DNA of 64,000 bases from Chloroflexota bacterium (GTDB taxonomy: Bacteria; Chloroflexota; UBA11872), in contig JAPPLN010000001.1 of the NCBI GenBank assembly GCA_028874175.1, positions 26,296 through 90,295 on the forward strand. Direction: 5' to 3'. The notes beneath the pieces are model-generated. The model saw only the letters and a list, made by a program, of their open reading frames with translations, ran no database searches and was not told where the DNA came from. Both the position numbers and the translations under genes were made by a program. Below, in pieces: positions 48,766 through 59,201 of this stretch (position 1 is its first letter; the number at the start of each line of letters is the position of its first letter).

Positions 48766-49975
48766 GCACGTGCTCCTTGTCCGTAATCGCAAACGCCGTC
48801 AGGCCGGCGGCCCGCGCGGCCCCGGCGGCCAGCGTGGCTGCCGATCCGTCGGTGAACACGACGATCACTCGGTGGCCCAGTTTGCGCTGCGCCATCAAGC
48901 TCGCCAACAACTCATTTGACCTGAGTCCCGTCAGCACGATCAGCGTCGCTCCCCACGGCATCGACCGGCCCGCCGTCGTCACCGCCTGCGCCGAATTTTC
49001 TCCCGCCAGCAGCTCAACCCGTGCCAGCAGGTCCAGGCACGACATCAGGTGCCCGCGCCCCCGCCCGATGGGCACGTGCGGAACCCGTCCGGCCATTCGC
49101 TCCCGCATATCCTCGTGCGAGCCGCCGCGCACCCCGCCCAGGTAGATCGGATCCAGCCCGTTCACCACGATTCCTACGCTCTGCCGGTTCTCCAGCATGA
49201 ACGTCGCCAGCGACGCCGCCGCCGTCACCGCCATCTCCGAGGCCGGCCCCCGCCACATCCGGCTGTAGCTGGCGTGGTCAAGGTCCACCAGGATCTGCAC
49301 CTCGTGGCTCACCGCCGGCTCCAGGTTCCGAACCATCAGGTGCCCCACCGTTGCGGTCGCCTTCCAGTTGATCAACCGCTGCGAGTCCCCCGGCTCATAG
49401 TCCCGCGATCCCACCACCCGAATCGGATCGTGATAGATCCGCTGATGCGAGCGCATGTCCCCAAACGGCGTATTCGACTCCACGTGAAACGCCTCGATCG
49501 GCACCACTTGCGGGTACACGATCACGAACTCCGCCGTATCGATCAGCAGGTCCTGGCTGGCAAGCCCAAACACGTCCCCAAACCGAACCTGCAACGGCCC
49601 CAGCCGGTGATACCCACGATGCGTGGCCGGCAGCGTGTACTCGATGGTGGTCGACCCTTTTGGCCTCAGCCGCACCACCTGCCGAAGGGCGTCATACGTC
49701 GCGATTCTCGTCGGCAGCGCCTCCCGCACGCTCAGCCACGGCACTGGCAGCAGTGACCCGTTCTCAATGTGAATGGTGACCGCAACCGTCTCGTCCTGGA
49801 ACACCCGCGGCGCAAACTCCCGCCGTACCTGCAACCCTCGCCGCATCCGCCAGACCCACAGGTGCGTCAGCACCAGCACGGCTATCAACAGATATGCGGC
49901 CAGGAACAGAAAGGGCAACCGCGTAAAGAACGCTGCCCCCAGCAGCACCATTGTCAGAATGATCAGGCTAGGCAT
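48734..49975 (-). CDS. DUF58 domain-containing protein
   Basis: VVGSRDYEPGDSQRLINWKATATVGHLMVRNLE. Confidence 0.9.
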   Translation of the reverse strand: MPSLIILTMVLLGAAFFTRLPFLFLAAYLLIAVLVLTHLWVWRMRRGLQVRREFAPRVFQDETVAVTIHIENGSLLPVPWLSVREALPTRIATYDALRQVVRLRPKGSTTIEYTLPATHRGYHRLGPLQVRFGDVFGLASQDLLIDTAEFVIVYPQVVPIEAFHVESNTPFGDMRSHQRIYHDPIRVVGSRDYEPGDSQRLINWKATATVGHLMVRNLEPAVSHEVQILVDLDHASYSRMWRGPASEMAVTAAASLATFMLENRQSVGIVVNGLDPIYLGGVRGGSHEDMRERMAGRVPHVPIGRGRGHLMSCLDLLARVELLAGENSAQAVTTAGRSMPWGATLIVLTGLRSNELLASLMAQRKLGHRVIVVFTDGSAATLAAGAARAAGLTAFAITDKEHVRVWRDDRAAV

Positions 49976-50091
49976 GCCGCAAGCTCACGCAGGTTGGCGC
50001 TCTGAGGCGACCTGGTTTCGGGTGGGACCCGTGGCGATGAGTCTGGGCACACTAACGCACAGCCAAAGCAACGGTAAGTCGGCCAAAGAAA

Positions 50092-51063
50092 TCAGGCCGC
50101 GCCGTCACCCTCGTCAACCAGGCGCAACTCGGTCGATTCCATCAGCGAGCGCACCAGCGCATCCGAGGTAACCCCACGCAGCGAATGCTCGGCCGAGACC
50201 AGCACGCGATGAGCCAGGATTGAAGGCGCCAGTTCCTTCACGTCGTCGGGCAGCACGTAACTGCGGCCCCGAATCGCCGCCAGGGCCTGTGCGGCCCGAT
50301 GCAGCGCCAGCGAGCCTCGCGGGCTTGCCCCCAGCGCCACTTCCGGCCGGTCGCGCGTCGCCCGCACCAGCCGCAAGAGGTACTCGATGACCGTGTCGTC
50401 GACATGCACGTCGCCAACGCCACGTTGCAGGTCGGCCAGCGTTTGCAGGTCGGAGACCTGTCGCAAGTCGTCAATGGGGTGCCCGTGTCGCTGCCCGTCC
50501 AGGACGTTCCGCTCGTCGTCGAAGGTCGGATAGCCCAGCGACAACCGCATCATGAAACGGTCCAGCTGCGCTTCCGGCAGCGGAAACGTGCCCTCAAACT
50601 CCACCGGGTTCTGCGTGGCCAGCACGATGAAGGGGGTCGGTAGCGGCCGGGTAACACCGTCGACGCTGACCTGCGTTTCGCTCATCGCCTCCAGCAGCGC
50701 CGACTGCGTCCGTGGCGTCGCCCTATTGATCTCGTCGGCCAGCAGCACGTTCGCGAACACCGGCCCGGCCCGAAACTCGAACTCGCCGGACCTCTGGTTG
50801 TAAACCGATACGCCCGTCACGTCGTTCGGCAGCAGGTCCGGCGTGAACTGGATGCGCCGGAACTCACCGCCAAGCGAGATGGCAATCGACCGGGCCAGCA
50901 TGGTCTTCCCAGTGCCAGGCACGTCGTCCAGCAGCACGTGGCCGCGACACAGCAGCGCCACCAGGATGTGCTCGATCTCGGCCTCTTTGCCCAGGATGAC
51001 TTTGCCAACGTTCGTGCTCAGGGTCTGCCGCAATTCGGCAAATGGGGCCGGGTCAATGGCCAC
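50092..51063 (-). CDS. MoxR family AAA ATPase (copy 1)
   Basis: [64 protein letters not shown]. Confidence 0.95.
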   Translation of the reverse strand: MAIDPAPFAELRQTLSTNVGKVILGKEAEIEHILVALLCRGHVLLDDVPGTGKTMLARSIAISLGGEFRRIQFTPDLLPNDVTGVSVYNQRSGEFEFRAGPVFANVLLADEINRATPRTQSALLEAMSETQVSVDGVTRPLPTPFIVLATQNPVEFEGTFPLPEAQLDRFMMRLSLGYPTFDDERNVLDGQRHGHPIDDLRQVSDLQTLADLQRGVGDVHVDDTVIEYLLRLVRATRDRPEVALGASPRGSLALHRAAQALAAIRGRSYVLPDDVKELAPSILAHRVLVSAEHSLRGVTSDALVRSLMESTELRLVDEGDGAA

Positions 51064-51081
51064 GCCGGGCCTCCGTTCTAG

Positions 51082-52317
51082 CTATTGATCGGGACGCTGC
51101 CCCAATCTAACCCGAGATTCCTGCGGCTGATCGTCGCCATCCGGCCGGACAAACCGAACCACGACCTCATCGCCCGGGCCGTAATGTGCCAGAACTCGGC
51201 TCAGCGCGCCCGCATCGGGCACTGGTTCTTCGTTGATTGCCAGGAGTATGTCTCGCACGCGAAGCCCAGCCTCGTCGGCGGGACTGTCTGCTGTGATCTG
51301 CACAACGATGATCCCCTCGCTGACCGGGAGATCGAAGTGTCGTGCGAGGCTGCGGGTGATAGTCGCCGGTCCGATGCCCAGGAAGCCGCGCACCACCTGC
51401 CCGCTCTCGATCAACTCGTCGATTACCAACCGAGCGCCGTCGATGGCTATCGCGAACCCAATGCCCGTCGCCGAACCCGCACCGGCGGAATTCACCCCAA
51501 CGACCTCGCCATAGCGGTTCAGCAGGGGCCCGCCGCTGTTGCCTGGATTGATGGACGCGTCAGTCTGGATCAAGTCGCTCAGCGTCAACCGCTGGGGACC
51601 TACATTCGTGATGGTTCGGTCAAGTGCGCTCACGACACCAACCGTGACCGTGGGCCCGCCGGGCAGGTCAAGCGCATGGCCGATCGCGACCACGGACTCA
51701 CCGATCCGAAGATCTGAGGACCGGCCGAGCGCAATCGGCGGCAGGCTGGAGGCCTCCATGCGCAACACCGCCAAGTCGGTCTGCGGATCGCGGCCAACCA
51801 CCGTTGCGTCATACAGATCCCCGGCGTAGGTCGTCACCACAATCTGTTCCGCGCCGGCTACCACGTGGTCGTTCGTGACGATCAAGCCCTCGGTATCGAT
51901 CACGAATCCGGTTCCAACGCCGCCGGCCGGCATAGTTCGACCACTGTTGTCGCGGGCAACCGATTCCGTGGCAACGTGCACAATTGACGGGCGAGCCAGT
52001 TGCACCAAGTCCTCGGTCCGGAGTTCCTGCCGGGAGTCGGACCTCGAAGGCGTCGGTACCGAAGTCTCATCCCTGGTCGACGTTGAAACGTCGAGACTCG
52101 TCGGGGGTAAGACACTCGAGGGAATCTGTACCTGAGCCATCGCGGCCGGATTCGCCTCAAGCTGACTGGCTGGTTCCGGCCCTGTCGCATCAACCGACGA
52201 TAGCCCGATGCCGTCAAGCGTTTGGCATGCGGCGACCAGTGCGATCAGCGCGGCGACCACCCCGCTGACACACAGGAATCGCGTCAGCCGCCACGCGCTA
52301 CCCACACATCGGTCCAT
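51082..52317 (-). CDS. HtrA/DegP-like S1C serine protease, PDZ, predicted lipoprotein
   Basis: Lipobox LVAAC; TNDHVVAGAEQI, NPGNSGGPLLN, C-terminal PDZ. Confidence 0.92.
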   Translation of the reverse strand: MDRCVGSAWRLTRFLCVSGVVAALIALVAACQTLDGIGLSSVDATGPEPASQLEANPAAMAQVQIPSSVLPPTSLDVSTSTRDETSVPTPSRSDSRQELRTEDLVQLARPSIVHVATESVARDNSGRTMPAGGVGTGFVIDTEGLIVTNDHVVAGAEQIVVTTYAGDLYDATVVGRDPQTDLAVLRMEASSLPPIALGRSSDLRIGESVVAIGHALDLPGGPTVTVGVVSALDRTITNVGPQRLTLSDLIQTDASINPGNSGGPLLNRYGEVVGVNSAGAGSATGIGFAIAIDGARLVIDELIESGQVVRGFLGIGPATITRSLARHFDLPVSEGIIVVQITADSPADEAGLRVRDILLAINEEPVPDAGALSRVLAHYGPGDEVVVRFVRPDGDDQPQESRVRLGQRPDQ

Positions 52318-52383
52318 GCCACCAACGTGACCTGCGGCAGGTACGATTTCAGCGAGAACGACCACCGTTCTCACCAAACACTT

Positions 52384-52683
52384 ATGAACGCGAGCCCAAC
52401 CGACCCTGAGGCATTCCTGCAGCCGGCCGCCATCACGCTGCCGAAGGGTGACTGGTACGTGGAACCGCCCGTGGACGGCGACTACGACATCAGCGCCCAG
52501 ACCGACGGCGCGCGCGGCCAGTACATCAGCATGACCTATCCCGAGGGCTTCCAGGCCTGCGTCCACATTGATGACCTGGGCGTCCTGCGCTGCCAGCTCT
52601 ACCGCTACAACGGTGCCTGGCCTTGCGACGTCGACTACGCCAACCTGCGCATCCGCTTCCGCGGCGTCCCGGCGGCCTCGTGA
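52384..52683 (+). CDS. small hypothetical protein upstream of nadC (99 aa)
   Basis: ATG start, stop overlaps the nadC start region. Confidence 0.6.
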   Translation: MNASPTDPEAFLQPAAITLPKGDWYVEPPVDGDYDISAQTDGARGQYISMTYPEGFQACVHIDDLGVLRCQLYRYNGAWPCDVDYANLRIRFRGVPAAS

Positions 52684-53534
52684 AATCGCCCACGCCGGCC
52701 CCGGCAATCGTCGCCCAGGCCGTAGAGCTTGCCCTGGCCGAAGACATCGGCGCCGGCGACCTCACCAGCCAGTCCGTGGTCCCCGAGCACGCACGCTTCC
52801 GCGCCGCCCTCACCGCCCGCGAGCCGCTCACGCTGGCCGGCCTGCCTGTCGTGCACGAGGTCTACCGGCAACTTGGCGACCCCGAGGCCCTCGACGACGC
52901 CAGCCCGGAAGGCGGGCAACTTCAGATCGGCGAGGCCGCCGGAATCGTCGATACCAACGCCCGCCTGGCCCTCACCGGCGAACGCACCGCCCTCAACTTC
53001 CTCCAGCGTCTCAGCGGCATCGCCACGCTCACCCGCACATTCGTCGACGCGGTCGCCGGAACCGGCGCCGCCATCCTCGACACTCGAAAGACCGTCCCCG
53101 GCCTCCGTGCGCTGGACAAGTACGCGGTCGCCCTGGGCGGCGGCGTCAACCACCGCTTCGGACTCTTCGATGCTGTCCTCATCAAGGACAACCACATCGC
53201 CGCCGCCGGCGGCGTCACCGCCGCCCTGCACGCCGTGCACGCGGCCAACCGGAACGGTGTTCGTGTCCAGATTGAGGTGGACACGCTCGACCAGCTCGAC
53301 GAAGCCCTGGCCGCCGGCGCGCAGTTCGTCCTGCTGGACAACATGACGCCGGCCCAGGTTCAGAACGCCGTGGACCGGGCGGCTGGCCGAGCCCGCCTGG
53401 AGGTCAGCGGGCTCGTCAACCTGGGCAACGTCCGTGCCTACGCCGAAACCGGAGTCGACGACATTTCCATCGGCTCGCTCACCCACTCCGCCCGCGCCGT
53501 TGACATCGGGCTGGACGCTACCGAGCTGCCCTAG
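52680..53534 (+). CDS. nadC: nicotinate-nucleotide pyrophosphorylase (carboxylating)
   Basis: AEDIGAGDLTSQSV, ALNFLQRLSGIAT, DTRKTVPGLRALDKYAV, IKDNHI. Confidence 0.95.
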   Translation: MKSPTPAPAIVAQAVELALAEDIGAGDLTSQSVVPEHARFRAALTAREPLTLAGLPVVHEVYRQLGDPEALDDASPEGGQLQIGEAAGIVDTNARLALTGERTALNFLQRLSGIATLTRTFVDAVAGTGAAILDTRKTVPGLRALDKYAVALGGGVNHRFGLFDAVLIKDNHIAAAGGVTAALHAVHAANRNGVRVQIEVDTLDQLDEALAAGAQFVLLDNMTPAQVQNAVDRAAGRARLEVSGLVNLGNVRAYAETGVDDISIGSLTHSARAVDIGLDATELP

Positions 53535-53568
53535 CCGTCCATCTCAATCGGTCGGTAGAACCGCCGGC

Positions 53569-54180
53569 TCACCCGACGAACAACGGCGCCGTTCGTGGCC
53601 ATGAGCGTTCGTGCGCCAGCAGGCGCCGCTTCACGTCCAGACCCCGCGAATAGCCTCCCAGCCCGCGAGCGGCCACGACCCGGTGGCAGGGAACGAACAC
53701 GAGCAGCTCGTTCGCCCCAATCGCCGTCCCCACCGCCCGCGTGGCCCGCGGCTGGGCTAGCTCACTGGCAACCCAGCGGTAGCTTTCGACTTCGCCAAAA
53801 GGAATCTTGCGCAGCACATCCCACGTTCGCTGCTGGAACTCCGTTCCCGCCCGCCGATCCAGCGGAATCTCAAGCCGTTGCCGTCCGGTCGTCAGGTATT
53901 CCCACAGCTGCTCCAGCCCGTTCCCCGCGATTTGATGAGCGCTCCAGCCCGCAGCGGCGACCGGGGATTCCGCCAACCGGCGCGCGTGCAAGCGCTGAGC
54001 GCCCCTGGACCGGTGACGCGCCGCCGTTGACGCCGCCCGCAGTGCATCCATGCAGGCCGCCTCTGAGGCATGCGCCAGCGTGGCACTCACAAGGCCCACC
54101 TCGGTCGCGGCCACCCCGCACCAGTCCCACGACTCAATGCGGCGGGCGACCAGGGCGATTTCCTGGACCTCGCCCGCCAT
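53569..54180 (-). CDS. ogt: methylated-DNA--protein-cysteine S-methyltransferase
   Basis: FQQRTWDVLRKIPFGEVESY, RAVGTAIGANELLVFVPCHRVVAARG. Confidence 0.92.
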   Translation of the reverse strand: MAGEVQEIALVARRIESWDWCGVAATEVGLVSATLAHASEAACMDALRAASTAARHRSRGAQRLHARRLAESPVAAAGWSAHQIAGNGLEQLWEYLTTGRQRLEIPLDRRAGTEFQQRTWDVLRKIPFGEVESYRWVASELAQPRATRAVGTAIGANELLVFVPCHRVVAARGLGGYSRGLDVKRRLLAHERSWPRTAPLFVG

Positions 54181-54183
54181 CGG

Positions 54184-55131
54184 TCAGGCGGCTGACGCGC
54201 CCGGCACCGGAACGAAGTCGAGAATGCCCGCTACGATGGCGCGCGTGTCCACGCTGCGAATGCGCGCCGCCGGACTCACGATCACCCGGTGCGACAGCAC
54301 TGACTCCGCCAGCCGCTTGACGTCGTCCGGAACCACGTAGTCGCGTCCGCCGACGGCCGCCATCGCCTGTCCGGAGCGATACAGGCCCAGGCTGCCGCGC
54401 GGACTGGCGCCCAGGTACACGTCGTTGTGCTCGCGCGTCGCGCGGCTGATGTCCACGATGTAGTTGGATACCAGCGGGTCCACATACACGTCCTTCACCG
54501 CTTCCTGCGCGGCAAAGACCTCCTCCAGCGTGACGACCTGCTGGATGTCGTCGATCGGCTGCTCGCGCTGCCGTGTCGCCAGCACTTGCAACTCGTCCTG
54601 CCGCTCCGGATAGCCCAGATTCACCCGCATCAGAAACCGGTCCAACTGCGCCTCCGGCAACGGAAACGTGCCTTCGTACTCGATCGGGTTCTGCGTCGCC
54701 AGCACCAGAAACGGCTCGGGCAGCACGTAGGTCGCCCCGTCGACGGTGATCTGCCGCTCCTCCATCGCCTCCAGCAACGCCGACTGCGTCTTGGGCGTGG
54801 CCCGGTTCACCTCGTCCGCCAGCACGATCTGGGCCATCACCGGGCCTTCGCGAAACTCGAACTCGCTCGTCTTTTGGTTGAAGATCGTCACGCCGGTCAC
54901 GTCGCTGGGCAGCAGGTCCGGCGTGAACTGGACGCGCTTGAAGCTCAGCCCGACCGAGCGGGCGATGGCCTTAGCCAGCGTCGTCTTGCCCACGCCCGGT
55001 ACGTCCTCGATCAGGATGTGCCCGTCCGAAAGCAGTGCCACGACCACAAGCTCAATGGCGTCGCGCTTACCCACGATGACGGTGGCCACGTTGTCGATGA
55101 TCCGGTTCGCGACCGTGCGAATGTCTTGCAT
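54184..55131 (-). CDS. MoxR family AAA ATPase (copy 2)
   Basis: [62 protein letters not shown]. Confidence 0.95.
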   Translation of the reverse strand: MQDIRTVANRIIDNVATVIVGKRDAIELVVVALLSDGHILIEDVPGVGKTTLAKAIARSVGLSFKRVQFTPDLLPSDVTGVTIFNQKTSEFEFREGPVMAQIVLADEVNRATPKTQSALLEAMEERQITVDGATYVLPEPFLVLATQNPIEYEGTFPLPEAQLDRFLMRVNLGYPERQDELQVLATRQREQPIDDIQQVVTLEEVFAAQEAVKDVYVDPLVSNYIVDISRATREHNDVYLGASPRGSLGLYRSGQAMAAVGGRDYVVPDDVKRLAESVLSHRVIVSPAARIRSVDTRAIVAGILDFVPVPGASAA

Positions 55132-55288
55132 GCGGGTTCTCAGCCGAGGCCGCTGGCCCCGGGAGTGACGGTCCGGGAAGGTGCGGCAATATAGCCGACC
55201 GGCGCCGAACGGCTCTCCGGTCGCGACGGCGAATTGACGCCCCGCGCCAACGCCGTCACATTAGTGGCGCCGCGCGCGGCGGCGGCCG

Positions 55289-55359
55289 GCGGGGATAGTT
55301 GAGTGGTACAACATGGGCTTCCCAAGCCTAAAACGCGGGTTCGATTCCCGTTCCCCGCT
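55289..55359 (+). tRNA. tRNA-Gly (CCC)
   Basis: Acceptor GCGGGGA/TCCCCGC, anticodon stem TGGGC-TTCCCAA-GCCTA, T-arm CGGGTTCGATTCCCG; CCA not encoded. Confidence 0.9.
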
Positions 55360-55433
55360 CCGAACACACGGCGCCTACGCCCCGACTATCCGTAGGCCGC
55401 CAAAGGGACGCTGCGCCGCCCTGGCCCAGGCGC

Positions 55434-57857
55434 CTACGCCCCGTCCTGAATCGTCGGCAGCACAAACTGCCGAACCGAATCCTTCCCCAGCACGATCAGC
55501 TTGCCGTCGATCTCGCTCACCCAGATCGACCGGATGTCCGCAAAGAAATCGTCCGACCCGGCGTACTTGAACTGCCGCACGAACTCGCCGGCGGATTCCT
55601 CCCGCTTGTCGATTTCAACAATCCGTTTGTTGGCCGAATCAATCAGGTAGAGGCTGTCGGTTTCGACCTCGGTGAATAGGCGCGTGGCCTTCAGCGTGTC
55701 TCCGTCGAGGCCCTTGATCTCAAACGGCTCGCGCTGCCCGCCCCGCAGTCGCAGCACCGACGCATCCGACATCAGCACGAAAATGTCGCCGTCAATCGCC
55801 ATGTCGATGGCGCTGCTGATGTCGATGTCTGCCGTGGCCAAGACGTAGGGGCTCGGCGCGACTTCGTACCCGCCCGCCGTCGCCTGGTACTTGTGGATCG
55901 TATTGGCGCCTGGGTCCAGGACGTAGAAGTTGTTGTTGAAGTTGTCGAACGCCACCGGCGTCCGCCACGTCTCCGTTCCCGTAATCCGCAACAGCCGTGG
56001 ATTTTGGTCGGGTTGCAGGCTCACCAGGTTGTAGCGGCTGTCCAGCACCAGCACGTTCAGGGCTCGGTTCACCACCGCGATGGGGTCCTGCACCGTGATA
56101 CTGCTCACCACGTCGCCCTTGCGCAGCACCGTGGCGCCTTGCCTGGCCGTTTCGAAGGACACGACCCGACCTGTGGTGGCGTCGATCACGTACTTGGCGT
56201 CGACGCGCACGTCCATCTGCTCCGCCGCGCTGCCCACCCCCGCGCTGTCGAAGTCGCCGATGGTGGCGCTGGTCACCACCGTTCGGACCCGGTTGAGGCG
56301 ATCCTCTTCACGACCGATTTGGCTGAGCAATCGGTTGATGTCTGGCGCCAGCGTGCGCTCCACGTCCGCCGTCAGCGCTTGGTTCGCCAGGTCCTTGGCG
56401 TCGCGAAGGACCAGCAGCGTGGCCGCGCGATTCTCGTCAGGGTCCCGAGCCAGCGCTTCGCGGTAACGGGTTTCGGCGTCGGCGAACAGCGTGGCGGCAC
56501 GCTCCGCGCCCACCAGTGGCGACTCCGCGGTTACGGCGGCAACGCCCGCCTGACCCGCCGACGCGTCCTCGGCCGAGCCGGCGTCCAGCGAACCCGGCGC
56601 CGATTCGCTGTTGCGCAGAAACAGCACGGCGGCCATGACCACCAGCAGCACCAGCGAGACCCCGAAGAGCAGCGTGCCCGGGCCCGGCAGCGATCGCCGT
56701 GGCCGGTATCGATACGCATCCTGGCCGCCCCGGAACGGCTCGCCGACCGCGCTCAGGGCTGGCGCCGCCTCTGGCGGTGTCGCCCTCAAACGCTCGCCGC
56801 CGCCGGGCCCGGCCGCTCGCAGCGAGCGTAGACTCGACCAATCGTCCTCCGCCACGCCGGGCCCGCCCGCGGCGGCCGGGGTCGACGATGGAGCGGGTGA
56901 CGGCATCGTCGGTTGCACCGGATCCGAGCGACCGGTAATCAGGCGCACCAGCCCGCGCACTGCCACGACCGGCAGCACCAGGATCATTAACAGCACTGTG
57001 AGCGGAACCCCGACGATCCGCTGCACCGGCGAGCGCTGTGGCGGGACGCTCGCCGCTCGCTCCTGCGGATAGCCGGCGCCGTCCCAGTCGGCCTCGGGCG
57101 CCGCCGGAGGCTGCGCGCGCCCGGCCCGGCCATTGGTGGACATCGCGCCCGCCGGGCCGGCCGACGTCCAGGCAGGCTCGGCCACCGGTTCCGCGACAGG
57201 CGCCAGCGTCTCGGCGCCAATCCCCAGCACCACCACGCCGCACGTCGTGCCGCCCCGCTGGGCCGCGACCGAACACAAGTCGTGGGCTGCCCGTTGCGCG
57301 CTCCGGCCCTGCAGCAAGCCTTGGATTTCGCGCTCCGTCAGCGCCCGGCCAAACTCTGTTGACGCCAGCACCACTACGTCGTGCGGATCCAACTCCACCC
57401 GGAATATCTCCACATCCTGATCGGGAACCGGATCACGGAAGCTCTCGGGCTGGGGCTCCGCCGGCAGCGCGTTGAGGACGCCGTCGCGCAACACGAACAC
57501 CTGGCTCGGCAGCAACTGGGCCAGGTAAAGCTGGTCGCCTGCGTGCACGGCGCCGGTTGCTCCCAGCGTCTCGCCCGGACTGGCCAGGTCCATGTCGATC
57601 GACACGCTCTGGGCCGCCTGGCGCATGCTCTGCACCAGCGCGCTGGCGATCCCCTCGGATTCGTCCGAGTAGTAGCTCGAGGCCACGGCCTGGCCGAACG
57701 AGGCGGCCTGCCCGTCACTCCCGCCCTGGACCAGCAGATACAGGTCGCCCAGCCCGGGACGATCCGCCGGCTCGCGCTGCGCGTGGATCCGGGGGCTGTC
57801 CTGCCGCGTAATACCGCCGCTGAGAGCGGCCGCCCCTACGTCAACAGCGAGCGCCAT
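55434..57857 (-). CDS. PP2C-like N-terminal domain, TM, beta-propeller-like C-terminal region
   Basis: GDLYLLVQGGSDGQAASFGQAVAS; TM GPGTLLFGVSLVLLVVMAAVLFL; C-terminal repeats resembling blades. Confidence 0.65.
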   Translation of the reverse strand: MALAVDVGAAALSGGITRQDSPRIHAQREPADRPGLGDLYLLVQGGSDGQAASFGQAVASSYYSDESEGIASALVQSMRQAAQSVSIDMDLASPGETLGATGAVHAGDQLYLAQLLPSQVFVLRDGVLNALPAEPQPESFRDPVPDQDVEIFRVELDPHDVVVLASTEFGRALTEREIQGLLQGRSAQRAAHDLCSVAAQRGGTTCGVVVLGIGAETLAPVAEPVAEPAWTSAGPAGAMSTNGRAGRAQPPAAPEADWDGAGYPQERAASVPPQRSPVQRIVGVPLTVLLMILVLPVVAVRGLVRLITGRSDPVQPTMPSPAPSSTPAAAGGPGVAEDDWSSLRSLRAAGPGGGERLRATPPEAAPALSAVGEPFRGGQDAYRYRPRRSLPGPGTLLFGVSLVLLVVMAAVLFLRNSESAPGSLDAGSAEDASAGQAGVAAVTAESPLVGAERAATLFADAETRYREALARDPDENRAATLLVLRDAKDLANQALTADVERTLAPDINRLLSQIGREEDRLNRVRTVVTSATIGDFDSAGVGSAAEQMDVRVDAKYVIDATTGRVVSFETARQGATVLRKGDVVSSITVQDPIAVVNRALNVLVLDSRYNLVSLQPDQNPRLLRITGTETWRTPVAFDNFNNNFYVLDPGANTIHKYQATAGGYEVAPSPYVLATADIDISSAIDMAIDGDIFVLMSDASVLRLRGGQREPFEIKGLDGDTLKATRLFTEVETDSLYLIDSANKRIVEIDKREESAGEFVRQFKYAGSDDFFADIRSIWVSEIDGKLIVLGKDSVRQFVLPTIQDGA

Positions 57858-57982
57858 GGGTTCCGGTGAACTGGGGACGTGACTTGGCTTCGCGAACTAA
57901 TGGATCGAAATACATTGTCCCGCGCATACCCCTATGCTAGCGTGAATCGTTCGGCCGGCTCGTTGCCGACCAGTTCCGGGAG

Positions 57983-58546
57983 TTGCCCCTGCGTTCACCA
58001 TCACCTCGCGCCGACCAGCGGCCGCATCAGCGCGGCCCGCGAATCAATGAGCACATTCGTATTCGCCATGTCCGTCTGATTGACGAAAACGGCGAACAGA
58101 TCGGAATTACCCCCACCCCCGTAGCGTTGGATATGGCGCGTGAGCGCGGCCTTGATCTGGTTGAGATCGCCCCGAACTCGCAACCTCCGGTCGCCAAGAT
58201 CCTCGACTTCGGCAAGTTCCGCTACGAGCAGAATCGGCGCAAGGCCGAAAACAAGCGCCGGCAGAAGGCCGGGACTGTCAAGGAAGTCCGCTTCGGACCC
58301 CGCACTGGCGATCACGACATCCAGTTCAAGATCAAGCGGCTCGAAAAGTTCCTGCGCGAGGGCAACAAGGTGAAAGCCTGGGTCCGCATGCGCGGACGCG
58401 AACTCGCCCACCCGGAAGTCGCCCTGCGCGTCCTGGAACGGGTCAAGGCCAGCCTGGAACCCCACGGGGTAATAGAGCGAGACATCACCCGCGAGCAGGA
58501 TGGCCGCGTCTTGAGCATCATCATGGCCCCGCAAGGGAAGAACTAG
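57983..58546 (+). CDS. infC: translation initiation factor IF-3
   Basis: INEHIRIRHVRLIDENGEQIGI, NSQPPVAKILDFGKFRYEQ, KEVRFGPRTGDHDIQFKIKR. Confidence 0.95.
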   Translation: MPLRSPSPRADQRPHQRGPRINEHIRIRHVRLIDENGEQIGITPTPVALDMARERGLDLVEIAPNSQPPVAKILDFGKFRYEQNRRKAENKRRQKAGTVKEVRFGPRTGDHDIQFKIKRLEKFLREGNKVKAWVRMRGRELAHPEVALRVLERVKASLEPHGVIERDITREQDGRVLSIIMAPQGKN

Positions 58547-58574
58547 CGGCAGCAACCCTGCGGCTGGAGACCGT

Positions 58575-59201
58575 ATGCCCGCGTCGGTGCGATGGCACCC
58601 GGAGGAACAGCGCAATCCTGATGGCAGCGTGCGCCGCGTCCAGGCGGCCTGGCTGGTCGCCGAACCCACCGCTGACGAGCCCCGTCCTCGCTATCTGGCC
58701 TACCTCGGCAACAGTCCCCACGTGACCCAGCAGGTCCGGGAGGAATGCCAGGTTCTGTATCCTGAGATCCGGATTGACTGGACCGCCGTGGCGCGGGCCC
58801 TTGAACACCCCCCGCCCATCGAAGGACTCGACCTTGAGACGCTGGCGCAGCGCTGGGCGCAAATGGCCGCCAACCAGGGGCTCGACCCCATGGAAGTCGA
58901 AATCCGCATCGGCGGCGGCTGGAAACGACCGCTCTCCAACCTTGCGCGCCTCCTCTCGGATTCAGCGGCCGTCGCCCGCATGGAACGCACGTCCGGCTCC
59001 ATCCTGGCCTACATGCTCGAGTTTCATTCCGACTACGCCTACGCCCTCGCCAAGCTGGGCCTGCTCATGACCGGCCAGCACACCGAACTTGAGCAGTTGG
59101 AAGCCGAGGAGGCCACCGTTCTGGAAGGCGCGCCGCGCGCCCGTCAGGTCGAATTCTGGCGAGCCTCGGCTGAGCGGATCGCAACCTCGCTGAATACCTA
59201 G
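58575..59201 (+). CDS. hypothetical protein (208 aa)
   Basis: Open frame between infC and aspS, same strand, short gaps. Confidence 0.65.
   Translation: MPASVRWHPEEQRNPDGSVRRVQAAWLVAEPTADEPRPRYLAYLGNSPHVTQQVREECQVLYPEIRIDWTAVARALEHPPPIEGLDLETLAQRWAQMAANQGLDPMEVEIRIGGGWKRPLSNLARLLSDSAAVARMERTSGSILAYMLEFHSDYAYALAKLGLLMTGQHTELEQLEAEEATVLEGAPRARQVEFWRASAERIATSLNT

Noticed and set aside
49476-49491. Second parS-like sequence GACTCCACGTGAAACG
   Set aside because: Only 12/16 to consensus and inside the DUF58 coding region; not supported as a site.
52318-52707. 5' extension of the HtrA ORF to 52707
   Set aside because: The lipoprotein signal starts at 52317 and the extension overlaps the small ORF and nadC on the other strand.
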